Shown piece after piece: positions 1 to 8,648 of a stretch of 64,000 bases of DNA (its first letter is position 1; every line of letters starts with the position of its first letter). Origin of the DNA: Brevibacterium jeotgali. GTDB taxonomy: Bacteria; Actinomycetota; Actinomycetes; Actinomycetales; Brevibacteriaceae. The position numbers were made by a program, and so were the translations under genes. Location of the stretch: NCBI RefSeq assembly GCF_900169175.1, contig NZ_FXZM01000001.1, positions 248,001-312,000 of the forward strand. Reading direction: 5' to 3'. A model generated the notes under the pieces. The model was not told where the DNA came from. It saw nothing but the letters and a program-made list of their open reading frames with translations, and made no database searches.

Positions 1-154
1 CCTGTGCGTCAGGGACCGTTCGGGCGACGAGCGAGTATCCCGGCTTGTACCGCAGGTGCTCCAGCCGGACGTCGGTCCCGAGGATCTGTGCGAGCTCGCG
101 GCCGGCCTCACCTCCGACCGCGGCGTCGCGCACCCATTCCAGCAGGGCGGTCAT
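1..154 (-). CDS. N-terminus of a probable phosphotransferase-family protein (cut by window edge)
   Basis: Only the first 51 codons lie in the window. The ATG at 154 reads MTALLEWVRDAAVGG and continues with EHLRYKPGYSLVARTV. A G-rich stretch before the ATG could serve as ribosome binding site. The RYKPG segment resembles the start of aminoglycoside/choline-type phosphotransferase proteins (kinase-like fold), which often sit beside glycosyltransferase and ABC-exporter genes in actinobacteria. It lies 110 bp downstream of the ABC exporter on the same strand, so it is probably the last-but-known member of that operon. The assignment rests on a short segment and context; the catalytic part is outside the window. 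Confidence 0.5.
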   Translation of the reverse strand, partial: MTALLEWVRDAAVGGEAGRELAQILGTDVRLEHLRYKPGYSLVARTVPDAQ

Positions 155-264
155 AGGGCGGCCCCCCGTCGCACGCGAGGGCCCGGTCGTGGGCGATGCG
201 CCGATCCCGTGCGGGTCAGCGAGCGCGTGCGGCTCGTCGATGCGCTGGTCTCCGTGCACAGCCC

Positions 265-2418
265 TCACCCCCGCACGTGGATGCGGTCGGCCGAGGTCCG
301 CACACGGCGCGCCGGCTGGTGCGCGGGCATCGGTGGAGGCTGCTCTGCCGGGTGCCACGAGGGCTTGGGCGGGATGTGGGGAAGCATCGTCGTCGGTTCG
401 GACGCCGAGGCCGCGAGCTCCGCTGCCGGGGCACCGGTCACCTGCTCCTCCGCGCTCGTTCCCAGGACTGCCGGCTCGTCTCGTGGACTCCGCGCGTCCC
501 GCTCGCCATTCGCCTCGCGCTGGGATTCGACCCAGGCGGTGAAGCGCTCCTCCCCGTGGGCGAGCAGGTCGAGCGGTGCACCGTCCACGAGGATCCGGCC
601 CTCCTCGATCCACACGACCCTGTCCACGTCGAGCGCCGTCGCCGCGTCGTGCGTGATGAACAGAGTGGTCCGCCCGCGAGTGAGGCTGTCCAGTGCATCG
701 CGCACCGCTTGGGCGGAGGACGGGTCCAGCCCGGTGGTCGCCTCGTCGAGGACCACGACGGACGAATCGCGCAGGACGGCTCGTGCGATCGCGATCCGCT
801 GACGCTGGCCGCCGGACAGTGTCCCGCCGCGTTCGCCCACGAGGGTGTCGTACCCGTCAGGCATCCGGGTGATGAAGTCATCCGCAGATGCCGCGCGTGC
901 GGCGGCGACGATCTCCGCGTCATCCGCATCGAGCCGACCGAAGCGGATGTTGTCGCGGATCGTGCCGGCGAACAGCACCGTGTCCTGTGGGACGTACGCC
1001 ATGTGGGAGCGCACGGACTCAAGAGTGAGGGTGCGCAGATCGGTCCCGTCGAGCTCGACGCGACCGCCGACGGGGTCGAGCAGCCTCAGCGCCAGCATCG
1101 CAAGCGTCGACTTGCCCGCCCCGGATGGTCCGACCACGGCGACCGACTGGCCGGCGGGGATGTCCAGATCGAGGCCCCGCAGCACCTGCGGAGCCGAACC
1201 CTGCTCGTCGCCGGGGATCCCGTAGCCGGCATGCACGCCGGAGAACCGCAGACGTCCCTCCGTCCGCCCCATCTCCCGAGCCCCCGGGGCAGAGCCGATC
1301 TCGATCGGCACGTCGAGCAGGTCGGCCACGCGTTCACCCGATGCCGTCGCCCGCGCGATGCGACCCGTGTACTTCGCGAGGTCGCGCAGCGGCTTCATCG
1401 CGGTCTTGAGGTAGGTGAGGAAGATGACGAGGTCGCCCGGCGTCATCGCGCCCTGTGTCACGCGCCAGCCTCCTCCGGCGAGCACGAGTGCGGTCGCGAT
1501 GCCGACGATGACGTCGGTGCGGCGCTCCAGCCCGGCTGCCAGGCGCTTCGCCTGCACACCCTCCTTGAGGGTCTTCGCGTTGGATCCTGCGAAGCGTCCG
1601 GAGACCTCGTCCTCGAGTCCGTAGGCGTGGACCACGTCGGATGCGCCCAGCGACTCCTGGGCGATGTCCGCCAGCTGCCCCTCACCCCGTCGCGTCTTCC
1701 GCGCGGCCCGTGTGATCTTCCCCGTCGAGCCGCGGGACAGCAGCGCGTAGGACGCACAGGCGAGGACGACCACCAGGGCCAGCAGCGGATCGAGGATCGC
1801 CATGACGATGCCCATCGCGATGAGCGTGATGATGTTCGCGAACAGCGGCAGTCCTGCGGTCACGGCGACGTCCTGGAGCTTGCCGACGTCTCCGACGAGT
1901 CGCTGGACGACATCGCCGCGGCGCGCTCGGCGCTGCCGCACGATCGACATCCGCTGGACGTGGCTGAACACGCGGGCGCGCAGCTGTGTGGCGATGCGCG
2001 AACCGGCGAGCGCGAACGCGACGGTCGCGAGGTAGTTCGCCAGAGCGCGCATCCCGATGATCACCACGACGGCGGCACCGCAGGCCAGCAGCAGGCCGGT
2101 GGTCGCCTCGGCCGCCCCGTCGAGGTCTGCACCGAGCCGGGCGGAGACCGCATCGACGACGAACTTCACCGGCCAGGGCTCCAGCACACGGAAGACGACC
2201 TCGAAGAGGAGTGCGACGACGCCGCCGGCCATGAGACCGCGGTGTCCGCGCACGTGCGGTGACACGATGCCGAGAGTGCGGCGCAGCGCGTGACCGTCGA
2301 CGCGGCCGGTCGGCCCACTGCGAGACGCCCCCCGTCGAGCGTCGGCATCCGCAGCGGTGGACACAGTCGGTTCGGTGGGCACCGTCGGTTCGGTCGGCAC
2401 GGCCGGTTCGGCAGTCAT
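265..2418 (-). CDS. ABC exporter, fused membrane and ATPase domains (MsbA/MdlB-like)
   Basis: A 717-residue half-transporter. An N-terminal leader of repeated PTEPTV units is followed by a six-helix transmembrane domain (about residues 45-370), then a nucleotide-binding domain with Walker A GPSGAGKST (about 430), signature LSGGQRQR (about 536) and Walker B VVVLDEATTGLD (about 556). The last 70 residues are proline- and alanine-rich. The family dimerises in the membrane and exports lipids, glycolipids, peptides or drugs using ATP. Its ATG overlaps the stop of the upstream glycosyltransferase gene by ATGA, so the two are translationally coupled. With two glycosyltransferases upstream, export of a glycolipid or lipid-linked glycan is the likeliest role; the substrate cannot be read from sequence. 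Confidence 0.88.
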   Translation of the reverse strand: MTAEPAVPTEPTVPTEPTVSTAADADARRGASRSGPTGRVDGHALRRTLGIVSPHVRGHRGLMAGGVVALLFEVVFRVLEPWPVKFVVDAVSARLGADLDGAAEATTGLLLACGAAVVVIIGMRALANYLATVAFALAGSRIATQLRARVFSHVQRMSIVRQRRARRGDVVQRLVGDVGKLQDVAVTAGLPLFANIITLIAMGIVMAILDPLLALVVVLACASYALLSRGSTGKITRAARKTRRGEGQLADIAQESLGASDVVHAYGLEDEVSGRFAGSNAKTLKEGVQAKRLAAGLERRTDVIVGIATALVLAGGGWRVTQGAMTPGDLVIFLTYLKTAMKPLRDLAKYTGRIARATASGERVADLLDVPIEIGSAPGAREMGRTEGRLRFSGVHAGYGIPGDEQGSAPQVLRGLDLDIPAGQSVAVVGPSGAGKSTLAMLALRLLDPVGGRVELDGTDLRTLTLESVRSHMAYVPQDTVLFAGTIRDNIRFGRLDADDAEIVAAARAASADDFITRMPDGYDTLVGERGGTLSGGQRQRIAIARAVLRDSSVVVLDEATTGLDPSSAQAVRDALDSLTRGRTTLFITHDAATALDVDRVVWIEEGRILVDGAPLDLLAHGEERFTAWVESQREANGERDARSPRDEPAVLGTSAEEQVTGAPAAELAASASEPTTMLPHIPPKPSWHPAEQPPPMPAHQPARRVRTSADRIHVRG

Positions 2419-4994
2419 GCCGGCACCCGGTCAGTGATCGGCGACTCCAGGACCCCGGTCTCCATACCCGTGAGCACGGCGTCGACGACGCGGTTCCAGT
2501 CGTGGCGCTCGACGGCCAGTCGGCGAGCGCGGCGGGACATGTCCTGACGCGCATGCCGGTCCTCGGCCAACGAGTCGAGGACGCGGCCGAGCGCACCCGC
2601 ATCCGACGGCGGCACCAGGATCCCCGCACCGGTGCCGTCCAGGACCTGCGGGATCTGTCCGATCGCCGATGCGACGACCGGCAGCCCCGCAGCGAGGTAC
2701 TCGTAGACCTTGAGCGGGGAGAAGTAGGAGTCCGACGCGGCCGCCGACGGGTATGGCGCGACGGCGACGTCACTGTCCGCGAGCAGATCGGGGACCTGCT
2801 CCGGGGCGACTGCTCCTGTGAACTCGACCCGGGCGGCGGTGTGCCCGGGCAGCTGGGCGACGCGTGCGCGCAGCTCCTCACCCTGCGGCCCGTCGCCCAC
2901 GATGCGCAGTCGCCAGTCCCCGGCTGATTCCGCGAGTGCGCTCAGCAGCACATCGGTCCCGTGCCACGGCTTGAGGGTGCCGACGAACACGACCCGTGCT
3001 GGTGCCGGCGCCTGCTCGGCGTCCTCCTCACGCGGGAGCAGTCGGCGCGTGTTCACTCCGTTCGGCGCGACAACGATCGTCGATCCGCTCACGGCGTCCC
3101 CTCCCGTCGTCCGCACCCAGTCCGCGACGGGCTCGGACACGCAGGCGATGCGGGTCGCAGCCGAGGTCTGGGAGCGCAGCGCTGTGAGTGCCGCGTCCGC
3201 GTCGACGAGCTCGCGGTGCTCCCGCTGCTCGTCGATGAGCGGGGCGTTCACCTCGAGGACGCCCGGGACGCCTTCGACGGCGGCCCGTGCGAGCACGTCG
3301 GAGAAGAGGGAGTACCGCTCGTAGACGAGGTCTGTGCCATCTGCCAGCACGCGGTGGGCGATCTCCTGAGCAGCATCGACCTGAGCGCGTTCGCGCTGGG
3401 CAGTGCCGCCGGATCCCACCGGCACGTGGACCACACGGAGATCCGCGAGGTCGGAGGGGGGTTCGACCTTCCCGCGCCGCGCGGCGTAGACGGTGACGTC
3501 GGCGCCGCGGTCGCGCAGGACGCGCACGACTTCCTGGATGTGGACGGTGGCACCCTTCGTGCCGAACACCGGGATCCCCGGATCGACGCACACGTACGCG
3601 ACCCGCCTGCCCCGCAGATCCGGCACCGGTCCGGCCACTGCAGCATCCGCCGAGGCCGGGGCGGCTGCCGAGCCCTCTGCCGGACTCGCCTGTGCCCGGG
3701 CCCGGAGGCTCGCGGTGTCAGCGGCCGACAGCGCATCGGTGGACACACCGTCCTCAAGACCCATGAGGGTGCGTCCCTGACGCCCCGAATCGAAGCGCGC
3801 CTCGATGAGCGATCGCGCCCGGCGGGCCATCCCCGCCCGGTCGAACGCGGGGTCCGCGAGCCGTGTGAGGGCGCGGACGAGTCCGTCGAGGTCGCCGGGC
3901 GCGTGGAGCAGCCCCGTGTCCTCGTCGCGCACCGCTTCGGGGATGCCGGTGACGGTCGAGGCGACACAGGGGACACCGATCGCCATCGCCTCGAGCAGGA
4001 CGGTCGGCAGCCCGTCCGCGTTGCCGTCGGCACCGACGACGCACGGCGACGCGAAGACGTCCGCGTCCCGCAGCAGGTCGACGACCTCGACCTGCGTCAC
4101 AGCACCCAGGAGGGTGACGACGTCATCCGCCTCCGCCTCGGAGATCATGTCAGTGAGAGCCTCGCGCTGGTCGCCGTCACCGGCGATCCGCACATGGACC
4201 GGGATCCCCCCGTCCCGCAGACGGAGGGCGGCGGAGATGAGGTCGGCGAAGCCCTTCTTCTCCACGAGGCGACCGACTCCGACGATCTGCAGCGGTGTCG
4301 TCTGGTCGACGCGGCGGGGAGCTCGATAGGGGAAGCGATCCAGCTCGAGTCCGTTGTAGACCAGGTGGACGCGGTCGGCTGAGTCCGGCGCGAGCTGAGC
4401 GAGGTGGTCGAGGTTGTAGGAGGAGATCGTCACGGTGTGGTGCGCACGACTCAGCAGGAGGCGCAGGCGATCCGGGTCGACCGAATCGTGGAAGAGATCC
4501 TTCGCGTGCGTCGTGACGGAGAACGTCACTCCCGCCAGCAGCGCGGCGAGCTCCGCGGTCTGACCCGCGAGCGAACCGAAGTGCCCGTGGAGGTGCGTGA
4601 TGCCGCGGCGGTGCAGCTCGAGCGCGATCCACACGGCCTGATGCACGTCGTCTGCGGGGTAGGCGGTGAGTTCCGGGAGGAGATCGGCCCAGCGCTGTGC
4701 GAATCCGGGCAGATGCGCGGTAGCCACACCGATGGTCTCCCAGCCCTCCGACATCTTCCGCGGGCGCGGAACGAAGTGGACCGGGGCCTTCACTCGGGCG
4801 AGCTCCGGGTGGAATCGCACGTCCGTGGTGGGGCGGAGCGCGAAGATGTCGAGCGAGTCCCCTGCGGCTTCGCGGGCGAGGATCTCCGTGACGATGAACG
4901 TCTCGGAGAAGCGCGGATAGACCTTGACGACGTAGGCGGTGCGGCGACGGGATGAGGCGCGTCGTTCAGGTGAGGTGCGTCGTTCAGCCGACAT
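2415..4994 (-). CDS. Two-domain GT4 family glycosyltransferase
   Basis: An 859-residue protein with two complete GT-B type glycosyltransferase modules in tandem. The first (about 15-420) begins with VYPRFSETFIVTEIL, typical of colanic-acid-type GT4 enzymes, and has the donor-binding stretch DGLPTVLLEAMAIGVP. After an alanine-rich linker the second module (about 450-855) carries VVFVGTLKPWHG and KVYEYLAAGLPVVAS. GT4 enzymes transfer sugars from nucleotide donors with retention. The ATG at 4994 is preferred over an upstream in-frame GTG (5033) because AAGGGAGG lies 7 nt before it. It overlaps the upstream gene by 11 bp and the downstream ABC gene by 4 bp. Two modules in one chain imply two successive transfers onto one acceptor, which is inference. 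Confidence 0.85.
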   Translation of the reverse strand: MSAERRTSPERRASSRRRTAYVVKVYPRFSETFIVTEILAREAAGDSLDIFALRPTTDVRFHPELARVKAPVHFVPRPRKMSEGWETIGVATAHLPGFAQRWADLLPELTAYPADDVHQAVWIALELHRRGITHLHGHFGSLAGQTAELAALLAGVTFSVTTHAKDLFHDSVDPDRLRLLLSRAHHTVTISSYNLDHLAQLAPDSADRVHLVYNGLELDRFPYRAPRRVDQTTPLQIVGVGRLVEKKGFADLISAALRLRDGGIPVHVRIAGDGDQREALTDMISEAEADDVVTLLGAVTQVEVVDLLRDADVFASPCVVGADGNADGLPTVLLEAMAIGVPCVASTVTGIPEAVRDEDTGLLHAPGDLDGLVRALTRLADPAFDRAGMARRARSLIEARFDSGRQGRTLMGLEDGVSTDALSAADTASLRARAQASPAEGSAAAPASADAAVAGPVPDLRGRRVAYVCVDPGIPVFGTKGATVHIQEVVRVLRDRGADVTVYAARRGKVEPPSDLADLRVVHVPVGSGGTAQRERAQVDAAQEIAHRVLADGTDLVYERYSLFSDVLARAAVEGVPGVLEVNAPLIDEQREHRELVDADAALTALRSQTSAATRIACVSEPVADWVRTTGGDAVSGSTIVVAPNGVNTRRLLPREEDAEQAPAPARVVFVGTLKPWHGTDVLLSALAESAGDWRLRIVGDGPQGEELRARVAQLPGHTAARVEFTGAVAPEQVPDLLADSDVAVAPYPSAAASDSYFSPLKVYEYLAAGLPVVASAIGQIPQVLDGTGAGILVPPSDAGALGRVLDSLAEDRHARQDMSRRARRLAVERHDWNRVVDAVLTGMETGVLESPITDRVPA

Positions 4995-6390
4995 GGGCGG
5001 CCTCCCTTCGGTCTCCACCCGTGGCACGTGCACCGGGGGCGGTGCGCGGCGCGGCGCTCGCGGGCGCGGTATCGGGTGTGGGTGTGGGTGTGGGTACGAG
5101 CGTGGACGTAGGTGCGGGATGTGCAGAAGCAGGGCGGGGCAGGGTCCGCACGCGCGCGGACTCCCCCGTGGCGTGGCCTGCGGCCAGCTCGACCACGCGG
5201 GCGAGTCCGTCGAGGCGCAGGGAACCGCGCGCGGCGACCTGGCGGTCCCGTACGGCTCCGTCGTCGGTCACTGCGGCGGCGATCCACTCTCCGATCGACT
5301 CGGGAGCCAGCCGCGAGGGGGTGCACCAGTCGAGGGCGCCCTGCGCCCCCAGCCCGCGCGCCCGGATGAGCTGCTCCGTGCGAGGCTCCACCCGCGGACA
5401 GACGAGCAGGGGCGTGTCGGTGGCCAGCGCCTCGGTCACGGTGTTGTAGCCGCCCATCGCGATGAGGGCGTCAGCCGAGCGGATGCAGGCGAGACCGTCC
5501 GGCACGGTCGTGACGACGCGAGTGCGGGAGCCCGCGACGACGGCGGCCGAATGCACCGCCATACGATCAGCGGCCGGCATCTGCGGGCCGGTGACGAGGA
5601 GGTGCTCGACACCCTCGGGCAGTGGTGCGGCCGCAGCGGCACCGGCGAGTGCTGCGCCGTCGCCACCGCCCCCGACCATGGTGACGACGAAGGGGGTCTT
5701 CGGGAGATCGACGTCCGCGCGCGCCGATCTGTCGGCCGCGAGGAGGCCGGTGAAGCGGGTCATGTGCACGAGCTGGGGCGGGATCTCGCCGGTGGCGATC
5801 GTGTCGTGCACGGAGCGGTCGCCGTAGACCCACAGCTCGTCGTAGAGGTCGACGACCCGGTCGACGCCCACGTGCTCCCACTCGCGCATCGCGGTCACCG
5901 GGTCGTCGAGCACCTCGCGCAGACCCAGCACGATGCGCGCCTCGGGCTTCTGCGCCCGGAACTCGGTGAGCGGCCCGTCGAGTTCGCCGTCCGCACCGAA
6001 CGGGTGGCGGTCGACGACGACCAGGTGCGGGCGGAAGGTCAGCAGAGCGCCCGTGATGACCGAGGAGCGCAGTCCCCGGACCCGCTGCGGCGCGACGTCG
6101 AGCCGGCGGGGCACGTAGGAGGAGACGTCACGGTGCCCGTGGTCCGTCCCCGTCGCCTCCTTCGTGATGCCGGGGACCAGGAGCCAGTCCCAGCCGTCGG
6201 GCAGGGGGAACTGGGCGGCATCGCTTGCGCCGGAGATGATGAGGCCGGACACCGGACGGCCAGTCGCCTCGGGCAGGCCGGCGGCCAGCGCCTCGGCGAT
6301 CGCAAGGTTGCGCCGCGTGTGGCCCAGGCCCACGGAGTCATGAGAGTAGAGCACCACTCTCAGTGCGTCCGCGGTGGTGGTGTCGCGCAT
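4984..6390 (-). CDS. Predicted glycosyltransferase, GT28/MurG-like fold (COG4671-like)
   Basis: A 468-residue protein starting MRDTTTADALRVVLYSHDSVGLGHTRR-style, i.e. the N-terminal Rossmann strand and the GLGH loop of MurG/MGT-like glycosyltransferases. A second conserved region around residue 330 (ALIAMGGYNTVTEAL) matches the donor-binding GGxxT motif. The C-terminal 50 residues are low-complexity and include a TPTPTP run encoded by a GGGTGT microsatellite near 5077-5098. The start has AGGAGA at good spacing. It is the first gene of the minus-strand operon with the two-domain glycosyltransferase and the ABC exporter. The substrate is unknown; the context suggests a surface glycan or glycolipid. 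Confidence 0.75.
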   Translation of the reverse strand: MRDTTTADALRVVLYSHDSVGLGHTRRNLAIAEALAAGLPEATGRPVSGLIISGASDAAQFPLPDGWDWLLVPGITKEATGTDHGHRDVSSYVPRRLDVAPQRVRGLRSSVITGALLTFRPHLVVVDRHPFGADGELDGPLTEFRAQKPEARIVLGLREVLDDPVTAMREWEHVGVDRVVDLYDELWVYGDRSVHDTIATGEIPPQLVHMTRFTGLLAADRSARADVDLPKTPFVVTMVGGGGDGAALAGAAAAAPLPEGVEHLLVTGPQMPAADRMAVHSAAVVAGSRTRVVTTVPDGLACIRSADALIAMGGYNTVTEALATDTPLLVCPRVEPRTEQLIRARGLGAQGALDWCTPSRLAPESIGEWIAAAVTDDGAVRDRQVAARGSLRLDGLARVVELAAGHATGESARVRTLPRPASAHPAPTSTLVPTPTPTPDTAPASAAPRTAPGARATGGDRREAAHVG

Positions 6391-6559
6391 CGATTCTCCT
6401 GGGGTTCGGTCGACCGGCGGTGACTTCCGCCGCCGGTGTGTGCCTGATCCACGCTAGGGAGAGGGTGTGAGACACGTGTTAGACGATCATGAGCGTTCTC
6501 TTATGAAGGAGACGGCGATCTCATCGCCGAAGAGGGCGCGTCGGTTCTAGGCTGTCACC
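6391..6559. other. Divergent intergenic region, glycan operon and DUF808 gene
   Basis: This region separates the minus-strand glycan operon from the plus-strand DUF808 transcription unit. It holds a 7-bp perfect palindrome CGGCGAT-CTC-ATCGCCG (6513-6529) covering the expected -35 position of the plus-strand promoter, and an AT-rich stretch near 6478-6505. I see no gene in it. Confidence 0.5.
6548..6553 (+). promoter_or_regulatory. -10 box TAGGCT of a leaderless promoter
   Basis: TAGGCT is followed by exactly 6 nt and then the ATG of the 9-codon leader ORF, so transcription should start at or next to that ATG. Confidence 0.55.
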
Positions 6560-6589
6560 ATGCACACGAGCACAGGATCCCTCCGATGA
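6560..6589 (+). CDS. Putative 9-codon leaderless leader ORF coupled to DUF808 gene
   Basis: The ORF reads MHTSTGSLR and stops at TGA. Its ATG sits 6 nt after a TAGGCT -10 box, the same spacing found at other leaderless genes in this window. Its stop overlaps the DUF808 start as ATGA. The simplest reading is that ribosomes load on a leaderless mRNA, translate nine codons and re-initiate on the DUF808 gene. There is no run of repeated codons that would suggest classical attenuation. That the peptide itself has a function is not supported. Confidence 0.45.
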   Translation: MHTSTGSLR

Positions 6590-7524
6590 GCGGCGGTCTG
6601 GTCGCGCTCCTCGACGACGTCGCCGCGATGGCACGGCTGGCGGCGGCGAGCGTGGACGACGTCGCCGCAGGAGCCGCGAAAGCGGGAGCGAAGGCCGCCG
6701 GTGTGGTCATCGACGATGCAGCCGTCACCCCGCAGTACGTGACCGGGGTGAAGCCGGCGCGTGAGCTCCCGATGATCTGGCGGATCACGAAGGGGTCGCT
6801 GCGGAACAAGCTCCTCATCATCGTTCCGATCCTGCTGGTCCTCAGCACGTTCCTGCCGCAGGTCCTCACCCCGCTGCTGATGCTGGGCGGCGCGTATCTG
6901 TCGTATGAGGGTGCGCACAAGGTGTGGGAGAAGCTCCGGGGGAAGCACGCGGAGCGGGACGAGGAGCCGACTCAGGTGAAGGGCAGGGCGGCCGAGGACA
7001 CCGTCGTGCGCGGTGCGATCACCACTGATTTCATCCTCAGCTGCGAGATCATGGTGATCTCCCTCAATGAGGTCGGAGCGGAGACGCTCCTGACGCGCGC
7101 GATCATCCTCGTGGTCGTGGCGATCGGCATCACCGCACTCGTCTACGGCGCGGTGGCGATCATCGTGAAGATGGACGATGTGGGCCTGGCGATGACCCAG
7201 CGACCGCGTGCTGCTGCACAGCGCGTGGGGCGCGCACTCGTCACGGCGATGCCCCACGTGCTCGATGGCCTGGCGATCGTGGGCACCTTCGCCATGCTGT
7301 GGGTCGGCGGCCATATCCTGCTCGTCGGCATGTCCGACCTGGGCCTCTCCCTGCCCTACGACCTCGTCCACTCCCTCGAGACCCCCGTCGCGGGGATCGC
7401 GGCCGTGGGCGGTCTCCTCGCGTGGCTGGTCAACACTCTGTGCTCGATGGTGCTGGGATTCATCGCGGGCTCACTCGTGCTGGGTGTCATCAGCCTCACT
7501 CCCCTGGGCACGAAGGGTCACTGA
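6586..7524 (+). CDS. DUF808 (YedI-like) integral membrane protein
   Basis: A 312-residue protein opening MSGGLVALLDDVAAMARLAA, the hallmark of the DUF808/YedI family of bacterial inner-membrane proteins. Several hydrophobic segments are visible (about 80-105, 140-165, 175-200, 235-260, 280-308), separated by a charged region EKLRGKHAERDEEPT. The length agrees with the family. The function of the family is not established. The start overlaps the stop of a 9-codon leader ORF, with only a weak AGGATC upstream, so translation is probably coupled to that ORF. Confidence 0.85.
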   Translation: MSGGLVALLDDVAAMARLAAASVDDVAAGAAKAGAKAAGVVIDDAAVTPQYVTGVKPARELPMIWRITKGSLRNKLLIIVPILLVLSTFLPQVLTPLLMLGGAYLSYEGAHKVWEKLRGKHAERDEEPTQVKGRAAEDTVVRGAITTDFILSCEIMVISLNEVGAETLLTRAIILVVVAIGITALVYGAVAIIVKMDDVGLAMTQRPRAAAQRVGRALVTAMPHVLDGLAIVGTFAMLWVGGHILLVGMSDLGLSLPYDLVHSLETPVAGIAAVGGLLAWLVNTLCSMVLGFIAGSLVLGVISLTPLGTKGH

Positions 7525-7570
7525 GGGCGCGCTTCCGGCGCGTGGCGTGCTGCATCTCACCGCCCCACGT

Positions 7571-7590
7571 ATGCATGTTTGCTAATATGT
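7571..7590 (+). promoter_or_regulatory. AT-rich promoter/operator candidate before the CDF exporter
   Basis: A short AT-rich island inside very GC-rich DNA holds ATGCAT and a good -10 box TAATAT (7583-7588), about 36 nt before the CDF start codon. The surrounding GTATGCAT and ATATGTAG form an imperfect inverted repeat, the sort of site used by ArsR/SmtB metal sensors. The promoter call is reasonable; the operator call is inference. Confidence 0.4.
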
Positions 7591-7624
7591 AGGGGTCGAT
7601 CGCTCACCCACTCAGAAGAGGCCG

Positions 7625-8551
7625 ATGTCCGTGACCCAGGGACACCCGCATGACCACGGCGCCGCGCACAGCAGTCGCACGCGCCTGGCCGTGGCCTTCG
7701 GGATCACCGCGACCATCCTCGTCGCCCAGGCGACCGGAGCCGTCCTCACCGGGTCGCTCGCGCTGCTCGTGGACACCGCGCACATGCTCACCGACGCGGG
7801 CGGCCTGCTCATGGCGCTCATCGCAGCGCAGCTCATGCTGCGCCCCGCGTCCGCGAAGCACACGTGGGGCCTGCGCCGCGCGGAGGTGCTCGCCGCCGCA
7901 CTGCAGTCGCTGATCCTGCTGGCCGTCGGCACCTACGCCGCCATCGCCGCCGCCCAGCGGCTGTTCGACCCGCCCGAGGTCCCGGCCGGCAGCCTGCTCG
8001 TCTTCGGCATCATCGGGCTGGCGGGGAACATCGCGGCGCTCATGATCCTCCTGGGCGGCCGGAACTCCAACCTCAACCTCCGCGCGGCATTCCTCGAGGT
8101 CCTCAATGACGCGCTCGGATCCGCCGCGGTCATCGCGAGCGCAATCATTCTGGCGACGACGGGGTGGGCCCAGGTCGACACCCTCGCCGGGCTCCTCATC
8201 GCCGCGCTCATAGTCCCTCGCGCCTTCCTTCTCCTCCGCAGCTCCGTACGGATCCTCATGGAGTCGGTGCCGCCCTGGCTCGACCTCGACGACGTGCGGG
8301 GCCACCTGCTGGAGAACGAGCACGTCCTCGGCATCCACGACCTGCACGTGTCGAAGATCGGAACGGGGCTGCCGGTGCTCACGGCCCACGTCGAAGTCGA
8401 CCCCGACTGCTTCACCGCGGGCCACACGCAGACGATCCTCGAGGACCTCCGCGCGTGCGTGCGCGATCACTTCGAGGAGAGCATCGAGCACACGACGTTC
8501 CAGCTGGAGCCCTCCGACTGCAGCCGCGACGAACCCCTCCCCCACGCATGA
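7625..8551 (+). CDS. Cation diffusion facilitator metal exporter (CzcD-like)
   Basis: A 308-residue CDF protein. A histidine-containing N-terminus (GHPHDHG) leads into six transmembrane helices. The helix-II metal site is LLVDTAHMLTDAG. In helix V the usual HxxxD is replaced by EVLNDALGS, so one histidine ligand position is a glutamate, a variant also seen in other actinobacterial members. A cytoplasmic C-terminal domain follows from about residue 210. CDF proteins export Zn2+, Cd2+, Co2+ or similar ions in exchange for protons. AGAAGAGG lies before the ATG. No metal sensor gene is adjacent. Metal specificity cannot be assigned. Confidence 0.88.
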   Translation: MSVTQGHPHDHGAAHSSRTRLAVAFGITATILVAQATGAVLTGSLALLVDTAHMLTDAGGLLMALIAAQLMLRPASAKHTWGLRRAEVLAAALQSLILLAVGTYAAIAAAQRLFDPPEVPAGSLLVFGIIGLAGNIAALMILLGGRNSNLNLRAAFLEVLNDALGSAAVIASAIILATTGWAQVDTLAGLLIAALIVPRAFLLLRSSVRILMESVPPWLDLDDVRGHLLENEHVLGIHDLHVSKIGTGLPVLTAHVEVDPDCFTAGHTQTILEDLRACVRDHFEESIEHTTFQLEPSDCSRDEPLPHA

Positions 8552-8648
8552 GCACCACGTCCGCGCCAGCCACTCCCGCGCAGGAATAGCATCCGCCCTC
8601 CACCCGTTCTGGGGAGTGGACGTCATCCCGCGACGAAAGGAAGCTGTC

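Noticed and set aside
196-2262. A 688-codon plus-strand frame opposite the ABC exporter
   Set aside because: It is the complement of a clear ABC transporter with Walker and signature motifs; the plus-strand product is Arg/His/Gly-rich with no domain.
5077-5098. GT-rich microsatellite
   Set aside because: It encodes the TPTPTP run at the C-terminus of the glycosyltransferase and needs no separate explanation.
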